Positions 21,882 through 32,410 of a DNA stretch of 64,000 nt are shown in pieces. The translations under genes were made by a program, and so were the position numbers. Every line of letters begins with the position of its first letter. The stretch's first letter is position 1. The notes beneath the pieces were generated by a model. It did no database searches and was not told where the DNA came from. It worked only from the letters and a program-made list of their open reading frames with translations. The stretch lies in contig SRKS01000004.1 in assembly GCA_004802645.1 (NCBI GenBank), forward strand, positions 930,001 to 994,000, given 5' to 3'. The stretch comes from Amesomyces nigricolor. Its lineage: Eukaryota > Ascomycota > Sordariomycetes > Sordariales > Chaetomiaceae.

Positions 21882-21970
21882 GGGCAATTGGTCTAGGGGT
21901 ATGATTTTCGCTTCGCATTGGCTTCGATGCGCCTTGTGAAAGGTCACCGGTTCGAATCCGGTATTGTCCA
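21882..21970 (+). tRNA. tRNA-Ala(CGC) with a 17-nt intron
   Basis: An 89-nt gene. The acceptor GGGCAAT pairs with ATTGTCC and includes a G3:U70 wobble, and the discriminator is A73; both are identity marks of tRNA-Ala. The anticodon stem TTCGC/GTGAA surrounds TT-CGC-A, an intron at 21918-21934, then T38. The intron sits one base 3' of the anticodon, the canonical eukaryotic site, and contains TGCG, which can pair with the anticodon CGCA as splicing endonuclease expects. The mature length is 72 nt. The D-arm resembles fungal tRNA-Pro, which is the main alternative, but a Pro anticodon cannot be built with the intron in its normal place. Confidence 0.85.
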
Positions 21971-22330
21971 TCTTTTTCCAGTCGTGCACTTCTGTACCTT
22001 TTTTTTGTCCTACGAATATCAAACACTGGTATCCTCCAGCATTGTCCATGTTTTAACTCTGCAGGGTTGCGTTGCCTCGGTGTGCTGGGGGTCTTGGTCC
22101 TTGATCTTCTGTCCAGGTTTGGGTGCCAGATGCCGGGGTTCTTATTTGAATGTTGAGGGTTAGGGTCAAAGTGCCAACCTGACATTTTCAATTTCAGCAC
22201 GCTGTCTCTCTCACACACGATTCCCGAGTGTCAACTCCCTTTTTTCTCCAACATCACATTTGCTTTTTCTGGGCATAAACCTTGCACATTAGGGCCGAGG
22301 CCTGGTATTGCCAACGGAACCGGAATCTCA
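21971..22330. other. Intergenic, tRNA-Ala to PrpF-like gene
   Basis: It begins with the tRNA terminator and should contain the promoter of the PrpF-like gene. Nothing else is recognisable. Confidence 0.5.
21973..21977 (+). terminator. Pol III terminator of tRNA-Ala
   Basis: Five T, two bases after the tRNA 3' end. Confidence 0.75.
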
Positions 22331-23581
22331 ATGAGGCATCTCGGCATCTTTCGCCATACGGCTGCACCACTCCGAGTCCGCTGCCTCTCCCACAATGCCC
22401 CAACGATCAGAAGATTCATACCAAAACCGGACAGCATTACCGACGAGATTGGAATTGTGGGGAAGCGAGCCATCCCGGCCATCTTCGCCCGCGGTGGAAC
22501 TTCCAACGGCCTTGTTCTTTGGAAACACCAGCTGCCGCCCCAGGCCACATGGCACAAGGTTCTGCCTGCCCTCATGGGCTCGCCTGACCGTTACTGCCGC
22601 CAGCTCGACGGCATGGGGTCCGGCATCTCGTCCACGTCCAAGATCTGCATCATTGACCACTGCAAGGACCCCGACATTGCCGATGTCGAGGTCACTTTCG
22701 TCCAAGTTGGCGTCAAGGACGGCGCTCTAGACATGGCGGGGAATTGCGGCAACATGCTGTCCGTCGTCGGTCCTGTCTACTTCGAGGAGAGCCGCCTCGC
22801 CTCCCAGTTGATGGAGAATAATCCCACCGGCAAGAGGTCGGCCGTCGTGCGCATCTTGAACACCTCCACCTCCAAGGTCACCGTCTCGACGTTCGATGTT
22901 CATGGATTTCCCAACAGCAGGTATAATCCCTCGGGACGATACAGTATAGATGGGGTGTCCGGGGTCAATTCGTGCATCGAGCTCAGCTTCCTCAAGCCTG
23001 GGGGCGCCAAAACCGGCCTTACGCTGCCGACGGGCAACCCAGTCGACACGCTCGCCGTGCACGACAACCTCACCATCGAGGCGTCCCTTGTCGACGTATC
23101 GAACCCAGGCGTATTCGTCCGAGTCTTAGATCTACCCGTCCGAGACCCAGAGTCTATAAATCCAGACAGAATCGCGACCAGCTCAGCGCTCCAGGACCTT
23201 CTTGAGAAAATTCGACAGGCCGGTGCCGCCAGGATGGGCCTCGACCCCAGGATCCAGAGCGTGCCCAAGCTTGTGCTCGTCTTCCCCCCAGAAATTGCCC
23301 GGCAGACACCCGGAATCAACATCAAGTGCCTGGCCCTGTCGATGAAGCAAGCTCACCTGGCTATGCCCGTGACGTTGGCCATGGGTCTTGGCGCGGCTGT
23401 CAAACTCCCAGGGACGATCCCCAACCAGCTTGCTGTCAGCACCGGCGAGAGCGACACCATCGTCGTTGGGCACCCTACTGGCATGCTGGACGTCGGGATA
23501 CTGATTGAAAATGGAGAAGTTCTTGCGGCCAATCTGAACAGAACCGCCCGTGTGCTGATGAAGGGGGAGGTGTTCTACTGA
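22331..23581 (+). CDS. PrpF-family isomerase (methylaconitate-isomerase-like)
   Basis: A single exon of 416 residues. PrpF proteins have the diaminopimelate-epimerase fold and, where studied in bacteria, isomerise 2-methylaconitate in propionate breakdown; fungal members are not well characterised. Conserved blocks visible here are AIFARGGTSNGLVL (about 49-62), the MGSPDRYCRQLDGMGSGISSTSK loop, the VKDGALDMAGNCGNM motif with a candidate catalytic Cys, and LSMKQAHLAMPVTLAMGLGAA near the end. The first 30 residues are basic and Ser/Thr/Arg-containing without acids, suggesting a mitochondrial presequence. Related 4-oxalomesaconate tautomerases share this fold, so the substrate is uncertain. Confidence 0.85.
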   Translation: MRHLGIFRHTAAPLRVRCLSHNAPTIRRFIPKPDSITDEIGIVGKRAIPAIFARGGTSNGLVLWKHQLPPQATWHKVLPALMGSPDRYCRQLDGMGSGISSTSKICIIDHCKDPDIADVEVTFVQVGVKDGALDMAGNCGNMLSVVGPVYFEESRLASQLMENNPTGKRSAVVRILNTSTSKVTVSTFDVHGFPNSRYNPSGRYSIDGVSGVNSCIELSFLKPGGAKTGLTLPTGNPVDTLAVHDNLTIEASLVDVSNPGVFVRVLDLPVRDPESINPDRIATSSALQDLLEKIRQAGAARMGLDPRIQSVPKLVLVFPPEIARQTPGINIKCLALSMKQAHLAMPVTLAMGLGAAVKLPGTIPNQLAVSTGESDTIVVGHPTGMLDVGILIENGEVLAANLNRTARVLMKGEVFY

Positions 23582-24503
23582 GCAGCGGATAATCAAGCCA
23601 CCGCATAGGAAAGACAACAACGTGAGGGTGGGAAGAAGATAGGGAAGGATGACGTGAGAACCACATCGCCGGGAACGATATAGAACTTTAGGAACTTCCA
23701 AAATCGGGAATTGTAATTGTACCCGCATACGCCACCATTACGGGTGCCGGACCGGGCTGACGTGCTGTGGGCATGATTCCGGTGTTTCTGCCAGCCTCGG
23801 AAGGGTTGATTCCAGGGCTTCTCACAGCCTTACCAGAACCCGGCTAGTTGGTAATTGCTGGCACATGGACCCCCATTGCACCGAGCCGTACAGCAGCACA
23901 TGCTGTTGGTCCCTCGCCGAAAAAGTTAAGTCTGGGGTGTGCCAGACCACGCCGATGGGGGCAATAAGGCGCGAGGGCTCGCCCAAGACCTGACTGGTGG
24001 GGATTACTCATAGCCCACGACTAATTCTGCAGCGTGCGGGAACGAGGCCATGATTCGTTTAGCAGACGGGGCACGTCCTCGTATTTGGAAGTGTTGCCTC
24101 GTATCGCCTAGCCAAGGTACCCCAAGCAGGATCGTCGGGCCCTGCTCAACCAGACCACCACACCGAGCGAGGGCTGCTGCCCTCCCCCGGCTGAGATATC
24201 TCCAGGGCCGACTATTCACCCCGTTTGAGGCCATTGTTGGCGCGAGTGGAATCAGCGGGCTTCAGCAGGCCTGGTGCCCTCAGCGCTGAGTGAAGCCGTG
24301 GCAAGGACTGCCTCCCGCTTACCAAGGTGATGAGAAAGAAAGCTGTCACGCTATACGCTCGTTTCTGCTGCGGCCTTTATCTTGGCTCGGCCCCGGGGAG
24401 ACGGGATTGCAGCGCCACAAGAAGTGTTTCAGGTCTCTGTGTTTGTTAGTTACCACTTTGGTTCGTCACCAGGGAAGCACCCCTTGGCTCCTTTCTAGAG
24501 GTT
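23582..24503. other. Intergenic, PrpF-like gene to fungal regulator
   Basis: No protein gene is seen; in particular no Cys-rich zinc-cluster exon precedes the regulator gene. Between 23870 and 23977 several complementary segments could form hairpins and a pseudoknot (see findings). The right part must contain the promoter of the regulator gene. Confidence 0.45.
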
Positions 24504-26827
24504 ATGGATCACTTCAATGCAACAGTCAAGGACGGAAAACTGGTCAAGACTCGACGAGGCCTGCAGATATCGAGACAGAAGCACAACGGCCTGTCGTTCG
24601 TCAACACTTCCCCACAAGACGCCGGTTCTGGACCGGCCCCCTCGACAGCAGAAGGATCGAGGCTCCCACAGCCCGAGATCAAGTTCGTCCAAGAGGGGAG
24701 CCCTGCTCTGAAGGATACATTTGAGGCTTACAAGCACGATGCTGAGCATTTGGACGCCTCGGATACGTCTCAGGGTACCAAACGACGGCGGAGGGTGGCT
24801 CGCAGGGGCAAGTCGCCGGCATCATCACGGACAGGAACATCGCCACATCCATCCCCGGCACCGTTCGAAGAGCAAATATTCCAGATCAAGCAGCCTTTCG
24901 AAAGTCAAGATGCCCTCCACCACAATTCACCTCTGGGTGGTCCAGCCACGGAGAAGCATGCGGCAGCATCGACGCCAGATCCGGACAACTCCATCTCGAG
25001 CGAGGATTGGAGTTTGTTTAAGCGCTACATCGACATCATACCGCGCGGGCTCTACCCATACGAAGATCTCTTGACGCACAACCCGGCCAGGGCGCCCGAG
25101 TTTTACTCCATGGCCACCGGGGACGTGGCTGCACTGCATTGCGTGCTGATGTGCGACAGCATCATGGAAGGCATCAGTTCCGGAACAAAACCAAAGAATC
25201 TCGCCTACCACATCTCCACGATCTGCGCCATACTAAACCAAAAGCTGGGTCAGGACAGGCCGGTAGACGCGGTGACGCTGCATTGCATTGCCACGCTGGC
25301 CTGGATGGGGGTATGTGCTCCTACCCCTGAAATATTGAAACACAACCAAAGCTGACGGAGTGTTTACCAGTGCTACGTCGGCCGGCTCGACCACTGGCAC
25401 CTACACATGAAGGGGCTCCAGAAAGTGCTCGACCTGAATGGGGGTTTGGCTGGATTGCCGCCTTGGCTGTTGGCAGAGATACACAAGTATGCCTTGATTC
25501 GATGGTCCAGGGGCTGGTTCCGGCTAACGAGCGTCTCAGGGCAGACCTCAAAGGTGCCGCTGCTTTGGCTTCAGCCCCCTATCTCTCGTTTGTCCGGTCT
25601 TACAGCTCGGCGTCTACCATTCTGCCGCCCGAGGTACACCAACAAGCAGCGCCTACACTCTCTGCCCTCCTCAACCCGCTCAACATCAACCCCGAGGTTA
25701 TCGCAGCTCTCTCCTCTCTCTCGGCACTCGCGTCTGCCATCCGCCTCTCGCGTGAATCTCCGGGTGCTGTCACCTACGACCCGCACACTTTCACCGAAGA
25801 ATGGTTATCTATTCTACACGCCCTCCTCACACGACCAGAACCGCTGCGCGTGACGAACCCCGACGATCCCGCGAGCACAAACCCTTACACAACCGGCTCC
25901 CCTGACACCACAAACTCCTACCCGACATCGCCCACCGAAAGCTTCACCGCATACCACCGGCTCATCCCTTTAACCCAGCTCAACCCGGCACCACTTGGAC
26001 CAGGCGGACACCTCGAACCTGCCCTGCGAATAGCAGCGCTACTGTATCTCAAAGAGCTCCTCCCGGACTATCCTCGGAATGTGGGAGGGTATGCAGTACT
26101 GTTAAGTCTGCTGAACTACCATCTCCAGGGGATACTCTGCAGTCCTGACTCTCAGCCCCATCCCTCCGGCTCCTCTTCCGGAGCTCAAACACGAATATCC
26201 CAATCCTTGATCGATCACTCCCTGTCCGCTACCACCACCATTATCACGACGCAACACCACCGCGCCCCAGCGCCACCTACAACCAATCCCTCACCAAACC
26301 CTCCCTTACAAACATCAAGAAACAAAACCCTCAAACCCATCCTCATCTTCCTCGCCTTGATCGGCGCCCTCCTCTCCCAGCGCGCCAACGCAAACGAATC
26401 CCGCCAGCACGCCGCCGATACCACCACCCACGAGCAACAACAACAGCAGCAACAGCAACAAGAACACCATCAATCTCGCGTCCACACCACCACAAATCCT
26501 GGAGAGAAAGGGGAGGGGAATCAGCAGCAGCAGCACCAGTACCAGTACCCTAGTTCAATCTACCAACATATCCTGCGCAGTGAGTTGGTTGGGTTGGCTG
26601 ATACTCATGCTGATGACGAGGAGATCGCCGACCATGTTGATAAAGTTGTGGATGAAGGCGGGCTGGTTATGGTGGAGTTGTTTGAGATTGGGATGGTGTT
26701 TGGACAGAATTGGGGTGGTAACTTGGTGAGTGGACAAGGGGAGAGGGGTACTGAGGGTGGGTGGGATGTGAAGGTGGTTTTGAGGGATGTTTTGAAGGGG
26801 AATAAGGGAGGTGGGGAGGGTCCATGA
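24504..26827 (+). CDS. Fungal-specific regulator domain protein without zinc cluster
   Basis: Three exons, 24504-25310, 25371-25486 and 25540-26827, with introns of 60 and 53 nt (GTATGT..CAG and GTATGC..CAG, the second with a GCTAACG branch point). The product is 736 residues. Residues about 165-360 match the long helical domain of fungal-specific transcription factors: WSLFKRYIDIIPRGLYPYE, then GDVAALHCVLMCDS, then WMGCYVGRLDHWHLHMKGLQKVLDLNGGL, the signature near the first splice junction. The N-terminus has a basic patch (TKRRRRVARRGK, about 91-102) but no Cys-x2-Cys motif, so direct zinc-cluster DNA binding is not expected. Exon 3 has a Gln-rich run near 26430-26460 and a hydrophobic helix (LKPILIFLALIGALL). 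Target genes are unknown. Confidence 0.75.
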
Positions 26828-27266
26828 TGGGGCCTGGAGGTTGAGGGCCGGGAGGGTAGGGGTTCTGGGGACGTGGGGTTGGTGGGAGAGATAAAGAGGG
26901 TTGAAGTGGGAGGAGGGTCAAGCGTAAGCATGGATAGATGGACATGAGCAAGAGGAAACTTGGATTGAACTGGGTTGAAACCGGGAGTGTAGATGGACGT
27001 GAGAGAGAGGCAACCTGGATGGGACTCGGTTGAATACAGTAGAGCAGACTGGGGTCCCTAGAAGCGATGTTTTGAGTGGGTGTGGAAAGTGAACGACATC
27101 CTCCATGCAACTTCATCACGCGAGGAAGAGGCTGAGACAAATGCAATGGTCCACGCCCGACCAAAATACTTCATTCATGTCTTTATCTAGCAACTCGCAA
27201 GTGACTAACCGACCAAATGCCCAGGCAAACGAATAATACAAATTACAATCTCCCAATCCTCCTCGC
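26828..27266. other. Convergent intergenic region
   Basis: It lies between the 3' ends of the regulator and ctr9. The left part is G-rich on the plus strand; no gene or RNA is recognised. Confidence 0.5.
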
Positions 27267-30200
27267 CTACTCCTCATCAGCAGCATCCACCATGCTCGTA
27301 TCCCCCTTACCACCCTCCTCGCCACCACTCGCGGCAGCAGCAGGCGTCGCAGCCTCCTGCTCCTCCTCCTCATCACTCTCATCCAGGATCCTGCCACGCC
27401 TCGACCTCTGCGGCCTGCGCGCAACAGTCTCCTCCTCGTCCTCATCCTCCCTCTCACTCCTACCACCCCTCTCCCCCTCCTCCTTCTCATCCACATCCAT
27501 CCGATCCACATCCTCCTCCTCCGACCTCGCAGCAGCCGACGACCGTCTCCGCTGCCTCCGCTGCTTCTGCCTCCTCTCACCGGCCTCCTCATCCTCCGAC
27601 CCCGACGGCGGGGTCCGGCTGCGAGCAGTCCTCTCCAGCGCGCGCTCGGCCCTCTCTAGCGGATCCTCCTCATCCCCCTTATAATCCGCCTCACCGTCCT
27701 CATCACTATCCACCACAATCTCGGCCGACTTGAACTTGGCGCTCTCCTTCTTGCTCGCCAACCGCTGCCTCTTCTTAGGCCTCCTCTTCCCCTCGCCGCC
27801 ACTCTCCTCCCCATCCGACTCCGCAGCCGCCGCCTTCTTCCTATTACGGGCCTTACCACTCTTCACCGGCCTGGGCTCCCTCGACTGCGAATCCCGCTCC
27901 CTCCTCCCACCAGCCCTCTTCTTAACCCTCTTCACCTTCTCCCCCGTCTCCTCATCAGTCGTCATCTCGGCCTCCACCCTCGCCCGTTCCTCCTCCATCC
28001 TCTGCGCCCCCAACACCCTATCCCTCGCGGCAATCTCCTCCCTCTCCCTGCGAATCTTCTCCTGCCTCTCCCTTTCCGCATCCTCCAACTTCTTCCTCTC
28101 CGCCTCGCGACGCCTTAGCTCCGCCTGGCGCTGCTCCAGCGCAGCCGCCAGCTTCTCCTTGTTGCGGGCCTCGTACTCGCGCTGCGACGCCAGCGCGCGC
28201 TCGAGCTGCTTGCGCTGCGTGTTGCGCGCCATGTTGGCGCGCTGTTCGATGTCGTGTTTTGGGTAAGGGGGGGAGGGGGAGGAGGCGATGGCGTCGAGGG
28301 TTGTGATGGCGGACTCGAGGCCTTCGGCCGCTTGCTCGAGTTGGAATGAGGTGCGTTCGCTGTCGCGCATGGAGTGCAGGGTGAGGGCGAGTTGGATTTG
28401 GACGAAGGCGACGTTAAATTTGAAGTGGAGTTGTTCGGGGGCGACAGAGAGGGTCTGGGTGGGGGTTAGTGATGAGGTGACAAAATAGAGAGTGGGAGGG
28501 GACAACATACCTTCTTCGCGTACTCGAGGGCCATCTTGTAGGCGTCCAGGTTCTTCTCGGCCCGGCCCTTGTTGAGCCAGGTGCGGCCGAGGCAGGAGAG
28601 GATGCCGGCGTCATTGGCCTTGTTCTCCTTGGAGAGGGCAATCTCGTAGCTCTCGATGGCCTTGCTAAACTGCTTCAGCTCGGCGTAGATGTGGCCGAGG
28701 TTGACGTAGACGTGCGGGTCCTGCATGGTCTCGCGCACCTTGATGAAGATCTGCAGCGCGTTCTTGTAGTCCTTCCGGTCCTCGACGAGCGCGATGGCAA
28801 TGCCCTGGGCGGCATACGCGTTCTTGGGGTCCAGCTGCAGCGCCTTGTCGAAGAACTCGACGGCGCGGCTGTAGGCGGCACTGCGCTTCTGCTTGTCCTG
28901 GTCGGTCTCCCGGCGCATCTCGCGCGCGGACATGAGGTGCAAGTTGCCCATACCGACGAGGGCATAGCGGTCGTGCTTGTCGTAGTTCTGGAGGGTGTGC
29001 TTGTAGTGACGCTGCTCGGGGTCCTCGGCGATGTTGGCGGGCCTCTTCTTGGAGTTCACCTTGCCCAGGAACCATCCGTACAGGGCGCGGACCTCCAAGT
29101 CGGAGGAGTTCTCCTGGTAGAGCTTGGCGACCATATCTGGGCCCTCCTTGTTCGGGTTCTTCCGCAGCTTGATGTAGGCAAGCCTCGTCCGCGCATCTGT
29201 GTAGTCGTTGTGGCGACTCAGCAGACGATCGTAGGTCTCAATGGCCTTGCCAACCTCGCCCTCGTACTCGTAGCTCCGGCCAAGGTTGAAGGAGATGGTT
29301 GTGAGAAGGGCATCCGTGTCCACATCGGTCTCACTCTGGCTGATGCGGGCGCAAGAGTCGAGGGCGGCCTGGAAGAATTCGGTGGCAAGCGTGTGCTTAC
29401 TGTCCTGGGAGTAGAAGCATCCGATGTTGTTGAGAAGCTGGGGTGGCAAAAGCTTGCGGATCGCAGCGCGGGCGGCGGCGTCATCCTCGGCGTCGGCGGG
29501 GTATTCTGATTGCGGGATCTGGTCAACCTCGAGCTGCTCGACCTGCTGAAGGCACTGCAGAGCCTTGTCGGGGTGTTCCGTCTCGTACAGGCGGGCGAGA
29601 TTGAGCAGAACAGCAGCATCCGGCGCGAGGTTCTTCTTAGGGTCCTTCCATGCAGAGCGAACGCCCTCCAGGAGGTTGACAGCTTTCTTAACCTCGGCGC
29701 TCTTGTCCTCCTTGACCGCCGCCGCCTGGTTGGCAAAGACTTCCTCCGCATACAGGGTCCCGAGCAGGATCATGGCCTCATAGTTCTTGGACTGCTGAAT
29801 CATCTTCTCCAACCGAAGCTTCGCCTCGCCCAGATCGTTCTTCATGACCGAAAGCTGTGCCGCACCAAACTTGGCAGGCAAAAAGCCACGCTCAGTGCCA
29901 CCCCTGGCATCGTCGGCGCGACGGTAGTAGTCGCCGGCGCGCTCCAATTCGCCGGCGTAATGCTCCTTGCGGGCAAGAAGGTACCAGCCGTCGCTGGCAA
30001 TGTTGTTGACATCGGTGAACTGAATGGCCTTGTGGGCCAAGGCGTCGACGTTGGGGAACTGCTTCCGGGAGAGGAAGTAGCCGGCGAAAGTGGCGCAGGT
30101 GAGGGGGAGGTTTTTGTCGAGCTTGAATGACTTCTGGGTGCACTCGGTCATGGCCTTCTTGTAGAGCCGGATGAACTCGGGGCTATTTGTCGGCACATGG

Positions 30201-31090
30201 CTGCTTGCCTCGAGGTAGTAGAGGCCGAGAAGAATATTGGCGTACTTGGAATCCGGGTTGATTTCCAGGCAGCGCTCCCATGCCATTTTCGCATCGTCCT
30301 TGAAACCGAGTTGCCAGAAGCAGCAGCCGATACCGATGCGCGGGTCCGGGTCAGTCATGTCGGGCATCTTAGTGAGGACGTCTTGGTAGGCGGCCAGCGA
30401 CTCTGGGTATCGGCCGAGAGTGAAGAGCACACGCGCCTTGCCCATGACGGCCAGCATGTTCTTCCCCTGGGAGACACGGATTGCCTCCTCAAACGACTTC
30501 AGGGCGTTGCGCAGCTGCTCGGCCTTGTGTGAATCGACGCCGCCTGGTGCTTTCGACGGGGGCTGGATGGAGGCTCTAAGAAGGATGAGGACGCCGCGGG
30601 CCAGGAATAGCGGCGGGAAGGCTGGGTTGATGCGCGACGCATCGTTGAGGCTCTGTGTGGCCAGTTGGAGGTAGTATTCCTTCGTCTTGACGTCCGAGCC
30701 CAAGGCGCCCTCGGGCGGGACTCTGGGGGCTTCCCTGCTCTTGTAAAGGTAGAGCCAGCAAAGGCAGGTGATGATGCTGAGCTTCTCGCGCTGGTTCGCC
30801 TGCAGGACATTAGCGCCGCGGACGAGCATTTCGATGGCAAAGTCGATCCTCTTCTGTTTCGCATAGGCCAGGGCGACAGTCATCCAGTATGTCCGGGCCG
30901 CACGCTCGTTCTCAAAGACTGCGCAGAGCTCGGTGGGATCGTCGGGGAGCACCTCGAGGTCAATCTCAACGGCCTCGTCATCTTGTACGGGAAGGTCGAT
31001 TGTGGATGGGATATCGCAGAAGCGCTTGCTCTTGTAGATGCCATTGGCATCTGTGCCGTTGGGTTGGCTGCTCTGAAGAGCCGAAGCCAT
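27267..31090 (-). CDS. ctr9: Ctr9, TPR subunit of the Paf1 transcription elongation complex
   Basis: Two exons, 31090-28511 and 28454-27267, with a 56-nt intron (GTATGT, branch point CACTAAC, acceptor CCCAG), giving 1255 residues. Ctr9 scaffolds the Paf1 complex on RNA polymerase II and is required for transcription-coupled histone modification. The sequence shows the Ctr9 N-terminus (about 30-60: STIDLPVQDDEAVEIDLEVLP) and many consecutive TPR units, for example around NMLAVMGKARVLFTLGRYPESLAAYQ and DPHVYVNLGHIYAELKQFSKAIESYE. A highly charged coiled-coil region (RQAELRRREAERKKLE..) and a long acidic/basic low-complexity tail ending SMVDAADEE follow. Length and architecture agree with the family. 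It is divergent from the polyproline membrane protein. Confidence 0.95.
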
Positions 31091-32410
31091 GTTGAAGGGG
31101 TCGACGCGTCACGCGTGAGGGATCGTGAGCTGAAGTCGGGTGTCGAGCCGGTTGCCGAAGCACTCGGTGAAGGAGTCGGTTCGTTCTGATGATTCTCGAT
31201 TCTATGTCGAAGAAAGACGCGACTCGTGAAGCTGGGCGATGGTTGGAAGGGAGTTAGGGAAAAGGGTGGAAGCGAGAGTTGTGGTTGTTCGAGATTTGTG
31301 TTGCTACTGCGGCATGACGGTGGTTGATTTGGGGTGGGTTGAAGAAAAAGAACGATGACAGCTCGAGGTCGAAGTGAGGTGACTGCTATTGTCCAGCAGC
31401 CAGTTCCCTATTGTTCCTATTGAGGCGAGGTCGTGAATACCTAGACAGAGTCCACTCTTGCGCTCGGCGAATGGAGCGTCGATGAGGCTGAGAAAGGCTT
31501 GTGTGGTGGATCCCTGCACCAACTCAGTCGCGAACACCCTTGAACTGAGAACCCTCTCTGATTGGGCTGTTTCTGAGCATCCCTTTTTGAACCACGCTCC
31601 AACAACAAGGCTGTGATTCGACCTCGGCCTTCTCCCTTCATCTCCATCACCAGCTGAACAGAGAAGAATTGAGGTTCACACACTACCATCAGAAAAAATA
31701 ATTATTCATACTTTATTTGTTGAAATCTATCATGAATCCAACCCACTGATTCAAACATTTTGAGTGAGAATTGTCGTTATGGGCTAATACGCAACACCAA
31801 ACACCATAATCCCGGATCACCACACGCAAGGAGCTAGAGTTTTTTTCTTTCTTCCTGATTGCAACGGCAGTCGTTTTTGGGCATTGCTTGGTGATAGATG
31901 GAATGAACGAGGCTGTTACCATGACGCGTCCACCAGCCACACCGCGTCTGGGGACGCGTGTGCTTCCAACAGCGACCCAAATCGATAAGCAGGGAGGGCT
32001 TCATCCCATGGTGATAGGAGAACTTTGATTATGTGCCCGGAAGGAACGATATTGGTGGCCATGTTTGCAATGTCTGTAGTCGCCCTCTTATCGCTGTCCG
32101 TTGCCTGGTAACCATCTCTGTTCTCTCAACTTCGTGCAGTCCTCCAGCACCTTGTTTTTCTTGTTGTGATTCTCTTGCTGCTACAAGCCTTGAGTTGTGC
32201 AAACCATCTTGTTCTTGACCGACCACAGCCATCACAGTTATTGTGCTCTATCGGTCCCGTCTTCTGATTCATCACAAGAATATCTCGCTTCTTCTGCGAC
32301 TGTCATTGGAAGCAGGCTGGTCCAAAGCCCATCAGTCTTGGTTCGTTTTTTCTTGAAGCAGCAACCGTAAATCCCTTTGGCTTTTGACTGACGCTTAACA
32401 GGACATCACC
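31091..32410. promoter_or_regulatory. Divergent promoter region, ctr9 / polyproline protein
   Basis: A 1.3-kb interval without recognisable coding content. It contains an A/T-rich patch near 31690-31740. Both flanking genes read outwards, so their promoters lie here. Confidence 0.45.

Noticed and set aside
23919..23961. Possible dispersed 5S rRNA gene, because of AAGTTAAG followed by GATGGG at a similar distance
   Set aside because: The outer helix and the internal promoter boxes of 5S RNA cannot be formed, and the flanking bases do not match fungal 5S sequences as I remember them.
23582..24503. Zinc-cluster exon for the fungal regulator
   Set aside because: All three forward frames were scanned for Cys-x2-Cys-x6-Cys spacing and none was found.
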